Shown here in pieces: positions 8,222-17,317 of a DNA stretch of 64,000 nucleotides. Made by a program: the position numbers and the translations under genes. Position 1 is the first letter of the stretch. Each line of letters starts with the position of its first letter. Source of the DNA: JARBAU01 sp040414675 (lineage in GTDB: Archaea > Thermoproteota > Nitrososphaeria > Nitrososphaerales > Nitrososphaeraceae). The DNA lies in contig JBEDUN010000069.1 of assembly GCA_040414675.1 (NCBI GenBank), positions 62,001 through 126,000 of the forward strand. The letters run 5' to 3'. Below the pieces are notes generated by a model. The model did no database searches and was not told the DNA's origin. It saw only the letters and a program-made list of their open reading frames with translations.

Positions 8222-8929
8222 TTGTCTTTACATATCAACGAAATCTCTGATCAGGAATTTCGTATTGCAGCGAATCGAATTCAGACAGCAATACTTCCCA
8301 TAGGATCGCTTGAACAACATGGTGAGCATTTACCAATCTCAACCGATTCACTAATTATTGATCATATTTCTACTAAAGTAGCGTCTGAAATTCAGGCGTT
8401 TAAACTACCAGTGTTATCTTACGGTATATCTTATGAACATACGCCAATGTTTAATCTATCCCTACAAAGCTCAACTTTGTTAGCAGCCTTAACTGACATC
8501 TGTTGTTCTTTATTAGAACAAAAAATGAAAACTATTATCATCCTTAACGGCCATCATGGAAATGCCGGTATATTGCCATACGTTTCACAAGCTGTAGGCG
8601 AAAAAGTATCACGAGACCCTAATATTTACATACTTAACTACTGGCAATTAATGTCAGATCAATTTGATCATGCAGGTAAAGTCGAGACATCATTGTTATT
8701 AGCCATTGCTCCGGACATGGTTCAAATGGAAAAGGCAAAGGCAAACTCCAATAATTTACAAAAATCTAGAATAACCTACGCTGCTTTTGGCAATTCTCCA
8801 GGTAGCTTTCCACGGTTGACAGGCAATGGGGTTTGGGGCGATCCATCAAAAGCGAATGCTGAGAAGGGATTTGAATTGTTAGTAGAAATAATCAGAAATA
8901 TTAAATCCGTGTTATTCGAACTCATATAG
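8222..8929 (+). CDS. Creatininase-family metal-dependent amidohydrolase
   Basis: Product of 235 aa with the creatininase metal-site motifs: LPIGSLEQHGEHLPISTD (Glu, His and Asp ligands, about residues 26-43) and LNGHHGN (about residue 107). The family includes creatininase, the mycofactocin-associated MftE peptidase and ArfB, the formamide hydrolase of archaeal riboflavin/F420 synthesis. An ArfB role would fit an F420-using archaeon, but nothing in the neighbourhood (purU upstream, LSm downstream) decides it. It starts at a TTG. Length agrees with the family. Confidence 0.85.
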   Translation: MSLHINEISDQEFRIAANRIQTAILPIGSLEQHGEHLPISTDSLIIDHISTKVASEIQAFKLPVLSYGISYEHTPMFNLSLQSSTLLAALTDICCSLLEQKMKTIIILNGHHGNAGILPYVSQAVGEKVSRDPNIYILNYWQLMSDQFDHAGKVETSLLLAIAPDMVQMEKAKANSNNLQKSRITYAAFGNSPGSFPRLTGNGVWGDPSKANAEKGFELLVEIIRNIKSVLFELI

Positions 8930-9088
8930 AGAAAAATTCGCAATAATTTGATTGCACAAGTCTGTCTTCTAAGTGAGCATATAAATTAAGTATAAACACT
9001 AGCAAGCTGCTACAATTGTCTAGGTGTTAGGACAATGATATTTTAATATATCACCGTGTTACGCCTATTCTACAGGTAGAAATTAGTA

Positions 9089-9319
9089 ATGTCAGTTGAT
9101 ATGGCCGTAAAGGTCTTGGACGAGAGCTTAGGCAAAGTTGTGCTTATAAAGCTAAAAGGAGGTAAGGTGATCAGGGGCAGTTTACACGGGTTTGATCAAC
9201 ACATGAATTTATTGCTCGAAAATTCTGTTGAGTTACTTCAGGATGGCAAATCTAATGATCTAGGAACCATCGTTGTGAGGGGCGATAATGTAGTCATCAT
9301 TTCTCCCCCTCCTCAGTAG
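9089..9319 (+). CDS. LSm/Sm-like archaeal protein
   Basis: Subunit of the ring-shaped archaeal Sm complex that binds U-rich RNA. The 76-aa chain has the Sm1 motif (LGKVVLIKLKGGKVIRGSLHGFDQHMNLLLENSVE) and the Sm2 motif (LGTIVVRGDNVVIISPPP). It sits 27 bp upstream of L37e on the same strand, an LSm-L37e pairing common in archaea. An in-frame ATG four codons later is an alternative start. Confidence 0.95.
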   Translation: MSVDMAVKVLDESLGKVVLIKLKGGKVIRGSLHGFDQHMNLLLENSVELLQDGKSNDLGTIVVRGDNVVIISPPPQ

Positions 9320-9346
9320 TAGTTGAAAAAAAGCGAGGTAGTTTAA

Positions 9347-9517
9347 ATGACTAAAGGCACTACATCGATGGGTAAGTTTACGAGAAAAAAGGTTCATATT
9401 CGATGCAGGAGATGTGGACATAACTCGTTTCATAAGAGAGGAAAGAGTTGTTCAAAGTGTGGATATCCTGATCCAAAGATACGAAGCTATGGATGGATCA
9501 AAAGAAAAGTAATATGA
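9347..9517 (+). CDS. rpl37e: Large-subunit ribosomal protein L37e
   Basis: A 56-aa basic zinc-ribbon ribosomal protein specific to archaea and eukaryotes. The translation reads MTKGTTSMGK..., with CRRCGHNSFH and CSKCGYP supplying four zinc-ligand cysteines. The C-terminal IRSYGWIKRK matches the family. It is co-directional with and closely follows the LSm gene, very likely in one transcript. Confidence 0.95.
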   Translation: MTKGTTSMGKFTRKKVHIRCRRCGHNSFHKRGKSCSKCGYPDPKIRSYGWIKRKVI

Positions 9518-9563
9518 ACTAAAATAATTCGGATCAATGAGCTTATCTATTTTAGTATAATTA

Positions 9564-10334
9564 GTGACTTGGCAAATCAGATTGCTTGAGATTGTCATCG
9601 TAACTTTAGCATCGGTTTTGGGAGCATTATCGGTCTCATTACTGCATAACAACCAGAAGATTAAGGATCGTATTTACAGATATAAAGTTAAACCAGTCCA
9701 TCATTCGATCGAATCTGCGCAACACGAACTAGAGTCATTAAAGCTGGAAAGAGACGCCATGGGTGATAAGATCACAAGAGTATACGAAGCTAAAAATAAA
9801 GGGGTAATTGACTCCTATGACCTGGATAGAATTGTACTGAGTTGCAGAAAGCAACTTAGAACACAGAGCTTAAGAATCCATGAACTTGAGGAAATTAATA
9901 ACTATTCTGAAATTCTAAAACTGCGTTCAGAGCTGGTTGGTATGTTAGAAACCAGGATTTCTAATATCGATACTAAATTAAAAGATTTGTCTTCTAAACT
10001 AATAATAAATAATGCTTCTAGACTTGAAACAGATGCCCTATATATCGATATGCATAATGGTAACAAGAAGGAAGAATCCACATTATGGACATCGATGGGA
10101 ACACACATGAAAGATAAGCACCTAGCTAAGGAATATAGCTATGCTAAAGAACAAGTCCAGAAGATGGAACAAGAGATCGTTCAAGCGTTAACAGAGCTAG
10201 AAGAATCACCTGATCCTCAAATTAATATCAAATTAGAGAATAATCATACTACTGACGAAAAAATAAGCCCAAAAAAAATGGGCTCTGGAGACGCCTTGTC
10301 GTTTTGTAATAGTCAATTTGTGAAGTATGAATAG
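9564..10334 (+). CDS. Membrane-anchored coiled-coil protein, unknown function
   Basis: A 256-aa protein with one N-terminal hydrophobic segment (about residues 6-27, LLEIVIVTLASVLGALSVSL). It is followed by long charged heptad-like stretches (about 45-160 and 190-220) rich in Glu, Lys and Leu, predicting a cytoplasmic coiled-coil stalk. No catalytic motif was recognised. The start is a GTG; an upstream ATG hits a stop. It follows L37e by 46 bp and may be read through or have its own promoter in the AT-rich gap. Real coding is supported by length and composition. Confidence 0.7.
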   Translation: MTWQIRLLEIVIVTLASVLGALSVSLLHNNQKIKDRIYRYKVKPVHHSIESAQHELESLKLERDAMGDKITRVYEAKNKGVIDSYDLDRIVLSCRKQLRTQSLRIHELEEINNYSEILKLRSELVGMLETRISNIDTKLKDLSSKLIINNASRLETDALYIDMHNGNKKEESTLWTSMGTHMKDKHLAKEYSYAKEQVQKMEQEIVQALTELEESPDPQINIKLENNHTTDEKISPKKMGSGDALSFCNSQFVKYE

Positions 10335-10818
10335 TTACCTTTGCATCAAAGGAATACATTCAATCCTATAGAACGAGATTAAAAGTAGAGTAGTCACACA
10401 AGAGTGCAAATTCGATGTAAAGTTATAATTAGAGACAAAACCCATGATAAGAGGTTCAAAAATAATATGCCCCTATGAGCAATCATGGTAGATCGAAAAT
10501 GGTATATAATACCTTTGATGTAGAAATATTCAATTCTCATTAACTGTGTTTGTAGTAAGCAAGAACTATTGTCCTCCAACAGAAAGACGACATGGGTATT
10601 CAGTTACGATTGGCCAGTTGGAAGATCTGCGAGGTCTAACGATTATGAAACATAATTTGAAGATGTAAAGATATAACTGCAAAAAAATCCACTGGATCAA
10701 ATGCAAATAAATGGCGCTCTTAGTAGCTTTGCACTAAGATCAAGTCTTTCAAATTGAATTAGAAATTGCAAAGTTGAAAGGAAAACTTAAAAGTTTCATT
10801 GACTTTACCTTGTAATTT
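10335..10818. other. Intergenic region without a recognised gene
   Basis: About 480 bp between the coiled-coil gene and rpiA. Only short unsupported reading frames occur. The AT-rich last 60 bp presumably holds the rpiA promoter. No tRNA-like or repeated structure was seen. Confidence 0.5.
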
Positions 10819-11499
10819 ATGACTATGATTAACACTTCATCTGGGGTAGTAAAGGACATTGTAAATAAGTACATTAGGGAAAACATGACGATCGGATTGG
10901 GGAGTGGGAGTGCAGTAACGGAGATTGTTAAAGAAATAGGAATGATTTCAATAAAGGAATCTTTGTCATTCATACCAACCTCATTGCAAATCGGGATAGT
11001 TGCAGAGGAATTAAATTTGAGAATTAGCAATGAAACTAATATCAGTGAAATCAATATTGTATTTGATGGTGCTGACCAAATAGATTCCGATCTCAACATG
11101 ATAAAGGGAGGTGGTGGGGCTTTATTGAAGGAAAAGATTATCACATCAGCTTCCCCAAAGCTGGTTATCCTAGCAGATTCTTCAAAGTATGTCAAATCTT
11201 TCACACGCCCTGTTCCCATAGAAGTCCATAAGTTTGCTAGAACTATAGTCCAAGAGAAGCTGAAACAAATGGGCGGTCGACCTCACTTAAGAACTATTGA
11301 GAAGGGTTACCCGTTCATTACAGAAAGTGCAAATCTGATTTATGACACTATTTTCGAGCCTTATGAAAGCCAAAGCAAGAAGGAGAATGAAATTAAGAAT
11401 ATCCCTGGCGTCGTAGAAGTTGGACTTTTCACTCGTCGAGCCGATGCATATTATAAATCGAATACTGATGGCTCTTTTGAAATTATTCACGGCTACTAA
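10819..11499 (+). CDS. rpiA: Ribose-5-phosphate isomerase A
   Basis: Interconverts ribose 5-phosphate and ribulose 5-phosphate (226 aa). Family motifs are IGLGSGSA (phosphate loop), FDGADQID with the catalytic Asp, MIKGGGGALLKEKI with the catalytic Glu/Lys pair, and the late PVPIEVHKFA. In archaea lacking the oxidative pentose phosphate pathway it supplies ribose phosphate for nucleotides. The 3' end overlaps the convergent amidohydrolase gene by 17 bp, so the two transcripts collide tail to tail. Confidence 0.95.
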   Translation: MTMINTSSGVVKDIVNKYIRENMTIGLGSGSAVTEIVKEIGMISIKESLSFIPTSLQIGIVAEELNLRISNETNISEINIVFDGADQIDSDLNMIKGGGGALLKEKIITSASPKLVILADSSKYVKSFTRPVPIEVHKFARTIVQEKLKQMGGRPHLRTIEKGYPFITESANLIYDTIFEPYESQSKKENEIKNIPGVVEVGLFTRRADAYYKSNTDGSFEIIHGY

Positions 11500-12919
11500 T
11501 AGGTCTGCGTATAAACTTTCCGTGGCCCAAGGTTGCCTTGTCTACTTCACCATCTTCCATAATGATGTTACCTCTGACCATAGTCAAATCTGGCCAACCC
11601 TCCAATTCCCAACCATCATATATGCTATAGTCGGAATAAGACATAAGCAAATCGGAGGAGACTTTTTTCTTCAGAGATAGATCAACGATTACAAGATCAG
11701 CATCAGACCCTGGTCGGATAGTCCCCTTTCTCGGATACAGGCCAAAGATCCTTGAAGTGTTATAGCTCGTTACCTCGACTACTCTTTTCAAGTTGATTCT
11801 ACCTTTGTTTACCCCATAACTGAGGAGTACCGGAATCATAGTAGCGAGTCCTGGGAATCCTGACAAAGCGGACCAAATATCTCCTTCTCCAACTTTTGTT
11901 GATAATCTATTAGCAACGTGATCTGTACCAATAGTATCAATATGACCCTGACATAATGCAGACCACAAATGATCGAGGTCGTTTTTTGATCTGAGAGGAG
12001 GAACTACTTTTCCAAGTATATTGTCAAAGTCAGTAGTATGCGTAAGATAATGCGGACATGTTTCGATGTATAGATTGCCATTTGTATTGCCTAGCTGCCG
12101 CTGCTCCAAGATCGTATCTAGTGCCCGTGCCGAACCTATATGCACAAAGTATAAGTCTGAATGAAATTGTCTTGCAAATGATGTAGCCCTAGTTACACTA
12201 GTTGATTCTGATATAGGGGGTCGAGAGCTTGACCATATTTCTAGGTCTGTAGAATTCTCTTGCTTTTTCTCCTTTTCCCTGTTCATGTATTTGGCACAAA
12301 TTAGTGGATCTTCTGCATGGATCATTGTCAGGGAATCAAGTGTCTTTGCTGACCTTATTGTAGATGACAGCAAATCATCATTCATATTTACTTCTCCTTC
12401 ATGAAGCTCATATGATTCAGGATCAAGATCCATAAGAATGTGATTTAGCTCTCCAGCTAGATTCATATAAATTTTGAAGGAATTGATACCTATTTTCGTC
12501 ACAAGATAGGGAATTTCTTGGATCTGGGAAGGATGTAGGATTGAAGCATGAATTGAATAATCAACGTGATGATTATTTTTGCTTGCTTCAAGTTGTTTTT
12601 CGATGTGTCTGTAACTTCCACACATCCTTAACATTCGCATAATAGTGGTTACTCCTCCTATCGCCGCTGAAGCTGACTCTGTTTTTGCAGATTCCTCTAT
12701 TGGTCGGTATACTCCGTAATGAACATGTGGGTCTATGACACCGGGTAGTACGTACTTATCATCAGCGTTAATTGTGTGAGAGGCCTGGATGTTTTCAGTT
12801 GAACGCTGAAGAGATTTTATTCTCCCATTCTCTATTAATATATCCGTCTTAACGATCCCGATTTCTGGTACGACTACCCCTTTGGCATTCGTGATTAGAA
12901 TGTCACAACTATTTTCCAT
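11483..12919 (-). CDS. Dihydroorotase/dihydropyrimidinase-type cyclic amidohydrolase
   Basis: Product of 478 aa in the binuclear-metal amidohydrolase superfamily. It has DPHVHYG (His65 and His67), the candidate carboxylated Lys149 in SFKIYMN, HAEDP, VHIGS, ETCPHYL and TIGTDH with the final metal Asp. Length and the CPHYL/GTDH blocks fit the D-hydantoinase/dihydropyrimidinase and type-I dihydroorotase group. It could serve as the pyrimidine-pathway dihydroorotase; an orphan pyrI elsewhere in the window shows that pathway exists. Substrate is not decidable from sequence. It starts at an ATG and overlaps rpiA tail to tail. Confidence 0.85.
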   Translation of the reverse strand: MENSCDILITNAKGVVVPEIGIVKTDILIENGRIKSLQRSTENIQASHTINADDKYVLPGVIDPHVHYGVYRPIEESAKTESASAAIGGVTTIMRMLRMCGSYRHIEKQLEASKNNHHVDYSIHASILHPSQIQEIPYLVTKIGINSFKIYMNLAGELNHILMDLDPESYELHEGEVNMNDDLLSSTIRSAKTLDSLTMIHAEDPLICAKYMNREKEKKQENSTDLEIWSSSRPPISESTSVTRATSFARQFHSDLYFVHIGSARALDTILEQRQLGNTNGNLYIETCPHYLTHTTDFDNILGKVVPPLRSKNDLDHLWSALCQGHIDTIGTDHVANRLSTKVGEGDIWSALSGFPGLATMIPVLLSYGVNKGRINLKRVVEVTSYNTSRIFGLYPRKGTIRPGSDADLVIVDLSLKKKVSSDLLMSYSDYSIYDGWELEGWPDLTMVRGNIIMEDGEVDKATLGHGKFIRRPISSRE

Positions 12920-13204
12920 AGATTAGATGCCAGTCGTTATGATAAGATTAGTATTTAATAACTTGTGTAGTCACAAATACATCATCAGTATAAATACTCA
13001 AGAATTCGATTTTACGAGCCCTCGATGAACCGGATTCGTAATTTACTGCTATTAATAATATCCGCAGAAAATTTACCGTTTTTAATTGCATACCATATCA
13101 TTTATTTCATATTACCCACTTCTACAAAATACTATTGTGAATATCGTAGATTATGGCATTTTAACACGAAATCCAGATATAAGTGAATAATACTAGCCAT
13201 ACCG

Positions 13205-13507
13205 ATGGCTAAAGACACATCTTCCGCCGCATCAAACATGATCCCGTTTCCAACATTAACGATTATATATATTCCAAACAAAGCCGATAGTCTAATCGGC
13301 GAGATTGGCGAAAAGTATTGTAATATGACAACCGAAGAATGTAACGGATATTTTCATGGGGGTGTTCAGAGGGAATATAAGAAAGTAACTATATGGAGCC
13401 AAGGAATAGATAGCTTATGGTTTAATGCTGTCATTGCTAAGATAAAAGAGCTATCCGACGTAGACTTCGTGCCTATCGTGTCTGGAGGCATAATGTATTC
13501 AGTTTAA
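13205..13507 (+). CDS. Hypothetical small protein
   Basis: A 100-aa soluble protein with two cysteines (residues about 39 and 46) and a C-terminal half that looks like a compact alpha/beta segment (FNAVIAKIKELSDVDFVPIVSGG). No family recognised. It stands alone between the amidohydrolase and tRNA-Gln genes. An ATG start and ordinary composition argue for a real gene, but evidence is limited to the open frame. Confidence 0.5.
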   Translation: MAKDTSSAASNMIPFPTLTIIYIPNKADSLIGEIGEKYCNMTTEECNGYFHGGVQREYKKVTIWSQGIDSLWFNAVIAKIKELSDVDFVPIVSGGIMYSV

Positions 13508-13693
13508 CTATTCTTGCACATAACATCCTTTTGTATTGATTCAAAGACGAGTAAGAATAGAATTGATTTATCAAATATCTCAAAGACCATACACTGAGGT
13601 TATTTTCCATGTCAACTAGCTTTAACTGAGAGGAGGTGATTCCGAATAATTCATGGTATTGTATTACAGGTTCTTTCCAATTCTCAATATTAA

Positions 13694-13789
13694 TAGCCCG
13701 GCCCAGATTCGAACTGGGGTCAAAGGCTCCAAAGGCCTCTATGCTTGGCCACTACACTTGGCGATGTCTAAAGACACCACTACCGGGCT
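13694..13789 (-). tRNA. tRNA-Gln(UUG) with an intron in the D arm
   Basis: Read on the minus strand: acceptor AGCCCGG/CCGGGCT with discriminator A, anticodon stem GAGGC/GCCTT with loop CU-UUG-GA, T stem CCCAG/CTGGG and loop TTCGAAT. The D region is normal only after removal of 23 nt (13755-13777 when the splice is placed at position 12/13), giving GTG...CAT pairing. Because GTG is repeated at both ends, splice positions 8/9 to 12/13 give the same 73-nt product. The intron contains TGTC/GACA as a small hairpin. CCA is not encoded. A TTTATAATG box at 13817-13827 lies 28-38 nt upstream. Confidence 0.88.
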
Positions 13790-13827
13790 TCCGGGCGTAA
13801 TTTGTTATAATCTGCTACTTTATAATG

Positions 13828-14892
13828 TTACGCACAAGTGCTTACGAAGGATAGCAACTTCTGTAAGGGATCTTCCATATCTCCAAGTATTCGCGCCGCG
13901 ATTTTTTTCTGCCTCATAGCATATACTTCGCTTCCAAGAATCATTCTTACTAGCGCCAACAATTCGCGGCCATTTGATGATCTCCTCGCTAACCCAGACC
14001 GGACGAGATATTTCTCTACATAGAAACGAAATGGTGAAATAGAAATAGTAGGCTTACCGAGAAGTGCAGCTTCTGTGGTCATCGTTCCGCCTGCCCCAAT
14101 GAATATATCAGTTGATGATATCAAAGATACGCCATCAACTACATTTTTAAGTACCTTTGCTTGACCTCGATATCTCTGTTCAACTTGACGAAATTGATCA
14201 TTGTACCTGCAGAGTATGATTATGTTCACTGACTGAAAGAGAGAGTTTATGAGATCATCAATCATCAACACGCTGCTATTCAAATTTTTATCAGCTATAT
14301 AAGATGCCTTTAGCTCTTCCAACCTTATTAGGATATTTTTTCTGCCCTTCTCCAAAATGGAGCCTGAGAGCTGCTTTGAAGGTTTTGAATATCGATCTCT
14401 CCTGAGCCATGCTACGGGATCTAATCCTTTATACCTAGCAATTAGATCCATAGAAATTCCAGAGCATTTCCAAGCTGAGATCGGTATAACCCACGGACAA
14501 AAGAGCCGAGCTAAAAGTGGGATCGTAAGTTTTGTTACGGCAGTTGCGTGTGGCGAGTCGTTATAACCAATGTGTTTGATACCAAGACCGAAGGCTACTC
14601 TACTACATTCAGGAGAAGAAAACGAGACAGCTACTGATGGTTCGAATTTTTTTATCTCATAAGCTAATTTAAATGTCCTGTTAGTACTTGCCCGAAGCTT
14701 TTCATATCGTTCAGCTCCACCGTGCTTGCCTATTATTTCTAGTTCTAGATTCTTTATCCGAGCTAATTCGACTGCTTCCCTATATTGTCGGGAAGTACAT
14801 AATATCTCATGTCCTTGCTCTTTTAATAAGTCGATAGCTGGCTTAAAAAACATCACCTGCTTAGGCGTTAGAATATCAAACCAAATTCTCAA
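13828..14892 (-). CDS. DUF354 family protein (GT-B-like fold)
   Basis: The 354-aa protein begins MRIWFDILTPKQVMFFKP, the archetypal DUF354 start. It continues with GHEILCTSRQYRE, GKHGGAERYEKLRAS and the C-terminal GAGGTMTTEAALLGKPTIS block that resembles the nucleotide-sugar-binding end of glycosyltransferase-B and UDP-GlcNAc 2-epimerase folds. The family is uncharacterised and often near archaeal surface-polysaccharide genes. It is divergent from a UDP-sugar-dehydrogenase-like gene (110 bp apart), which suggests a shared promoter region and function. A short degenerate copy of part of this gene lies near 27.0 kb. Confidence 0.85.
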   Translation of the reverse strand: MRIWFDILTPKQVMFFKPAIDLLKEQGHEILCTSRQYREAVELARIKNLELEIIGKHGGAERYEKLRASTNRTFKLAYEIKKFEPSVAVSFSSPECSRVAFGLGIKHIGYNDSPHATAVTKLTIPLLARLFCPWVIPISAWKCSGISMDLIARYKGLDPVAWLRRDRYSKPSKQLSGSILEKGRKNILIRLEELKASYIADKNLNSSVLMIDDLINSLFQSVNIIILCRYNDQFRQVEQRYRGQAKVLKNVVDGVSLISSTDIFIGAGGTMTTEAALLGKPTISISPFRFYVEKYLVRSGLARRSSNGRELLALVRMILGSEVYAMRQKKIAARILGDMEDPLQKLLSFVSTCA

Positions 14893-15002
14893 TGACAGGA
14901 CAATTACGAGTTACGATCGCATAAAGCCTTTACCTAATTTCTTTTATATACATAAGAATGCATGAATAGATAAATGCATGTGGAAGTGGTGGGGAGAATT
15001 AA

Positions 15003-16172
15003 TTGAATTTTCAGCAATCATCTTCGTTGTCTGCGACCGTATATGGTCTGAGTACGGAGGGATACAGAATAGCATCCTCCATCGCAATTAAAGGGTTAAA
15101 AGTCTCATTGATTGATGAATCGTCTAGAGTTGCTATATCGCTAAAGCCGGATATCGCGCGTAACTATCCCAATGTGAACTCTTTAATAGATGACGAATCC
15201 TTGTTGGGTCTTGAACCCGTTGATATTGCAATTAGTAATGCAACTCATATCTTTTTTGCCCCTAAAATTCGTAAAGTTGGTCAGGACGTAAAAGGTGACG
15301 TGATGTCCAAATTTAGAGATGCAATAAAATCATTAAGAAAGGGATCATCATTTGTCTACACTCTTCCTACAGGTATGGGCGGAAATGATGAAAACATAGC
15401 CCTAATAGAACATCTCACGGGAATGAGTGTGGGTACCGATATTAATTATTACTATATGCCAATTTTTGGTAATGGCATTTCTTCACATGATCTTTTGATC
15501 GGTTCAGTACAATCTAAACAAGATGCCCAGTTGGAGCGAATATTGCTAGATTCAGATAGTAATACGAGAGTGAATTTTGTTGATATAATTTCTGCAGAAC
15601 TTGCGCATTCGATTAGAACTCTAGGTCATTATGCTGGGCTCGCAAGTGTATTGGAAGTATGTAAACTTGTGAATGATGAACGGGTAAGCAACGAGTTAAT
15701 GTCCAATCCATTTAGAGATGTTTACATAGACGAAGTAGCAGACGGTTTGTACGATTTACGTGCAATAGCAGCATCATTAGGTGGTGCAGGTCCCTTAATG
15801 TATCTAGTCAACGGTACGATTAAGGGTACCGAAGGTTATGTAAAGCATCTAATCGATGAAATAAGAGATATTCTTAAAAAACGTGACCTTAAAGCAAGCA
15901 GGACAAAAGTCGTGATAAAGTGGAGACTTGATTTGAATGAAATGAGGGGCGACAAGTTAGACTTGCTGTTGTCACTAGAATCCAAATTAAAGGATTACAT
16001 TGGAGATGTGGAATTACATAATGGACCTTCTGTGGATCTGTACCCTAATGACAAGACGATCATAATTATACCATGCACCAAGGAAGACTATGCAAAAATA
16101 GAAGCAGAAGGTGTTGTAAATAGCGAATGCATAATAATGAAGGCAAATCCTGTATGTGAGATTGTCGGCTAA
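15003..16172 (+). CDS. Divergent UDP-sugar dehydrogenase-like protein lacking the catalytic Cys motif
   Basis: A 389-aa protein with an N-terminal Rossmann segment (ATVYGLSTEGYRIASSIAIKGLKVSLIDES, about residues 11-40). A later block, YTLPTGMGGNDENIALIEHLTG, occupies the place of the ESTVPPGT-type loop in UDP-glucose/GDP-mannose dehydrogenases. The central helix ELAHSIRTLGHYAGLASVLEVCKLV resembles the dimerisation helix of that family. Where active members have GGxC with the nucleophilic cysteine, this protein has SLGGAGPLMYL (about 258-268) with no Cys. The family call is by pattern and is moderate. It starts at a TTG and is divergent from the DUF354 gene. Confidence 0.6.
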   Translation: MNFQQSSSLSATVYGLSTEGYRIASSIAIKGLKVSLIDESSRVAISLKPDIARNYPNVNSLIDDESLLGLEPVDIAISNATHIFFAPKIRKVGQDVKGDVMSKFRDAIKSLRKGSSFVYTLPTGMGGNDENIALIEHLTGMSVGTDINYYYMPIFGNGISSHDLLIGSVQSKQDAQLERILLDSDSNTRVNFVDIISAELAHSIRTLGHYAGLASVLEVCKLVNDERVSNELMSNPFRDVYIDEVADGLYDLRAIAASLGGAGPLMYLVNGTIKGTEGYVKHLIDEIRDILKKRDLKASRTKVVIKWRLDLNEMRGDKLDLLLSLESKLKDYIGDVELHNGPSVDLYPNDKTIIIIPCTKEDYAKIEAEGVVNSECIIMKANPVCEIVG

Positions 16173-16372
16173 TATCATGATTTGATTTTTTTATCTGTGC
16201 GGGATAGGTAATTACCAGTCTTCAGACGCAGTTCGAACTTTGGGAAGATGTTTCAATCATGATATAGAGTTTTGACAATCATTTCATTCAACTTACTAAG
16301 CCAATATGTCACAGAATCGTCTACTATTTTATGTTGGTTCCTTATAGTTTCTGTCCTATGCGAAATATGAAG

Positions 16373-16918
16373 TTATTTTAACGTTTCCGCCTGAGAATTA
16401 TTCCATCTCTCTCTTTTGACTTCGTATTCTTTCCTAGAGTATGCCACCCTCGCAGGATGACCTATTACTACCGTATCTGCCGGGACATCTTTGGTTACGA
16501 CGGCGGCCATAGCAACTACGCTGTTTTTACCCACTCTGACTCCGGGTTTTATTACAGCTCTACCACCAATTATCGCGCCATCTTCGACGGTTACTCCGGC
16601 CATATATGGACTCATTGGATAAGGGTCATTAGTGAACGTTGCTCCTGGCCCTATGAACACATTTTTACCGATTGACGTCAACGGAGGGATATATACCGAG
16701 CCTTCTATTCTGGTGTTTTCACCAATCTTAACCGAATAGTCAATATGAGTTAGAGATCCTATCATGACATTGTCACTTATCTCCGCGTCTTTACCGACGT
16801 AGGCAAAATGCCAAATCTTGACATTATTGCCAATCTTTGCACTCTTTGATACATAATTTATTATCTTATCATCATCAACTTCTTGAATTCTGCTATTGCC
16901 GTGTGTTTCTTTTTTCAT
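16373..16918 (-). CDS. Left-handed beta-helix acyltransferase (sugar-nucleotide N-acetyltransferase type)
   Basis: A 181-aa hexapeptide-repeat protein. Repeats of the [IV]GxNxxI type run from about residue 25 to 150 (AKIGNNVKIWHFAYVGKDAEI, VRVGKNSVV). The segment FIGPGATFTNDPYP carries the catalytic-site Asn/Asp features of the WbpD/WlbB N-acetyltransferases of 2,3-diacetamido-uronate synthesis, and VIGHPARV is the typical end. It is on the same strand as a Gfo/Idh oxidoreductase and a Trm112-like gene. Together with that oxidoreductase (WbpB-like) it suggests modified-sugar synthesis, but a DegT-type aminotransferase is missing here. Confidence 0.85.
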   Translation of the reverse strand: MKKETHGNSRIQEVDDDKIINYVSKSAKIGNNVKIWHFAYVGKDAEISDNVMIGSLTHIDYSVKIGENTRIEGSVYIPPLTSIGKNVFIGPGATFTNDPYPMSPYMAGVTVEDGAIIGGRAVIKPGVRVGKNSVVAMAAVVTKDVPADTVVIGHPARVAYSRKEYEVKRERWNNSQAETLK

Positions 16919-17023
16919 ATGCTAGCCATCCCCCAACTTAATACAATATAATTCTTCATCATATACCATAAATCATCCATCCATCAGTTTTCATTTAATA
17001 CTTATCAATCTGGGAGCCAAAGT

Positions 17024-17317
17024 TTAGAGATGCCATGGCATTGCATTGTGTAGGACATTAGAAGGTATTTCGCCTCGCCATCTTTGTAAAAATTCCAAGT
17101 CCTTTTGTTTATCACGTAATTCATCTGGCAACATAACTGGGATTTGCTCAATTATAGGATAAAATCGTGTGCACTTGGCACAATACAATAATCCCATATC
17201 AATTATTTTATCTTTTGAATTATCTTCTTCTATTTTGGTACTGGTGAACTCGAGTAGCTCTAACGGATAATGTTTGTCGATCGGACAAGCCAAAATATCC
17301 AGCATTGATTTTTTCAA
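17024..17317 (-). CDS. Trm112-like zinc-ribbon protein
   Basis: A 97-aa protein related to Trm112, the small activator that binds and stabilises several RNA and protein methyltransferases. It shows MLDILACPIDKHYPLELLE at the start, a CAKCTRFYPI knuckle in the middle and a PVMLPDELR segment, all family traits. The cysteines CP and CxxC could bind zinc. It overlaps the Gfo/Idh gene by 4 bp, so the two are translationally coupled. Partner methyltransferases are not adjacent. Confidence 0.8.
   Translation of the reverse strand: MKKSMLDILACPIDKHYPLELLEFTSTKIEEDNSKDKIIDMGLLYCAKCTRFYPIIEQIPVMLPDELRDKQKDLEFLQRWRGEIPSNVLHNAMPWHL

Noticed and set aside
13653..13919. Plus-strand reading frame across tRNA-Gln and the DUF354 3' end
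   Set aside because: It spans the antisense of a tRNA and of a real gene; no domain.
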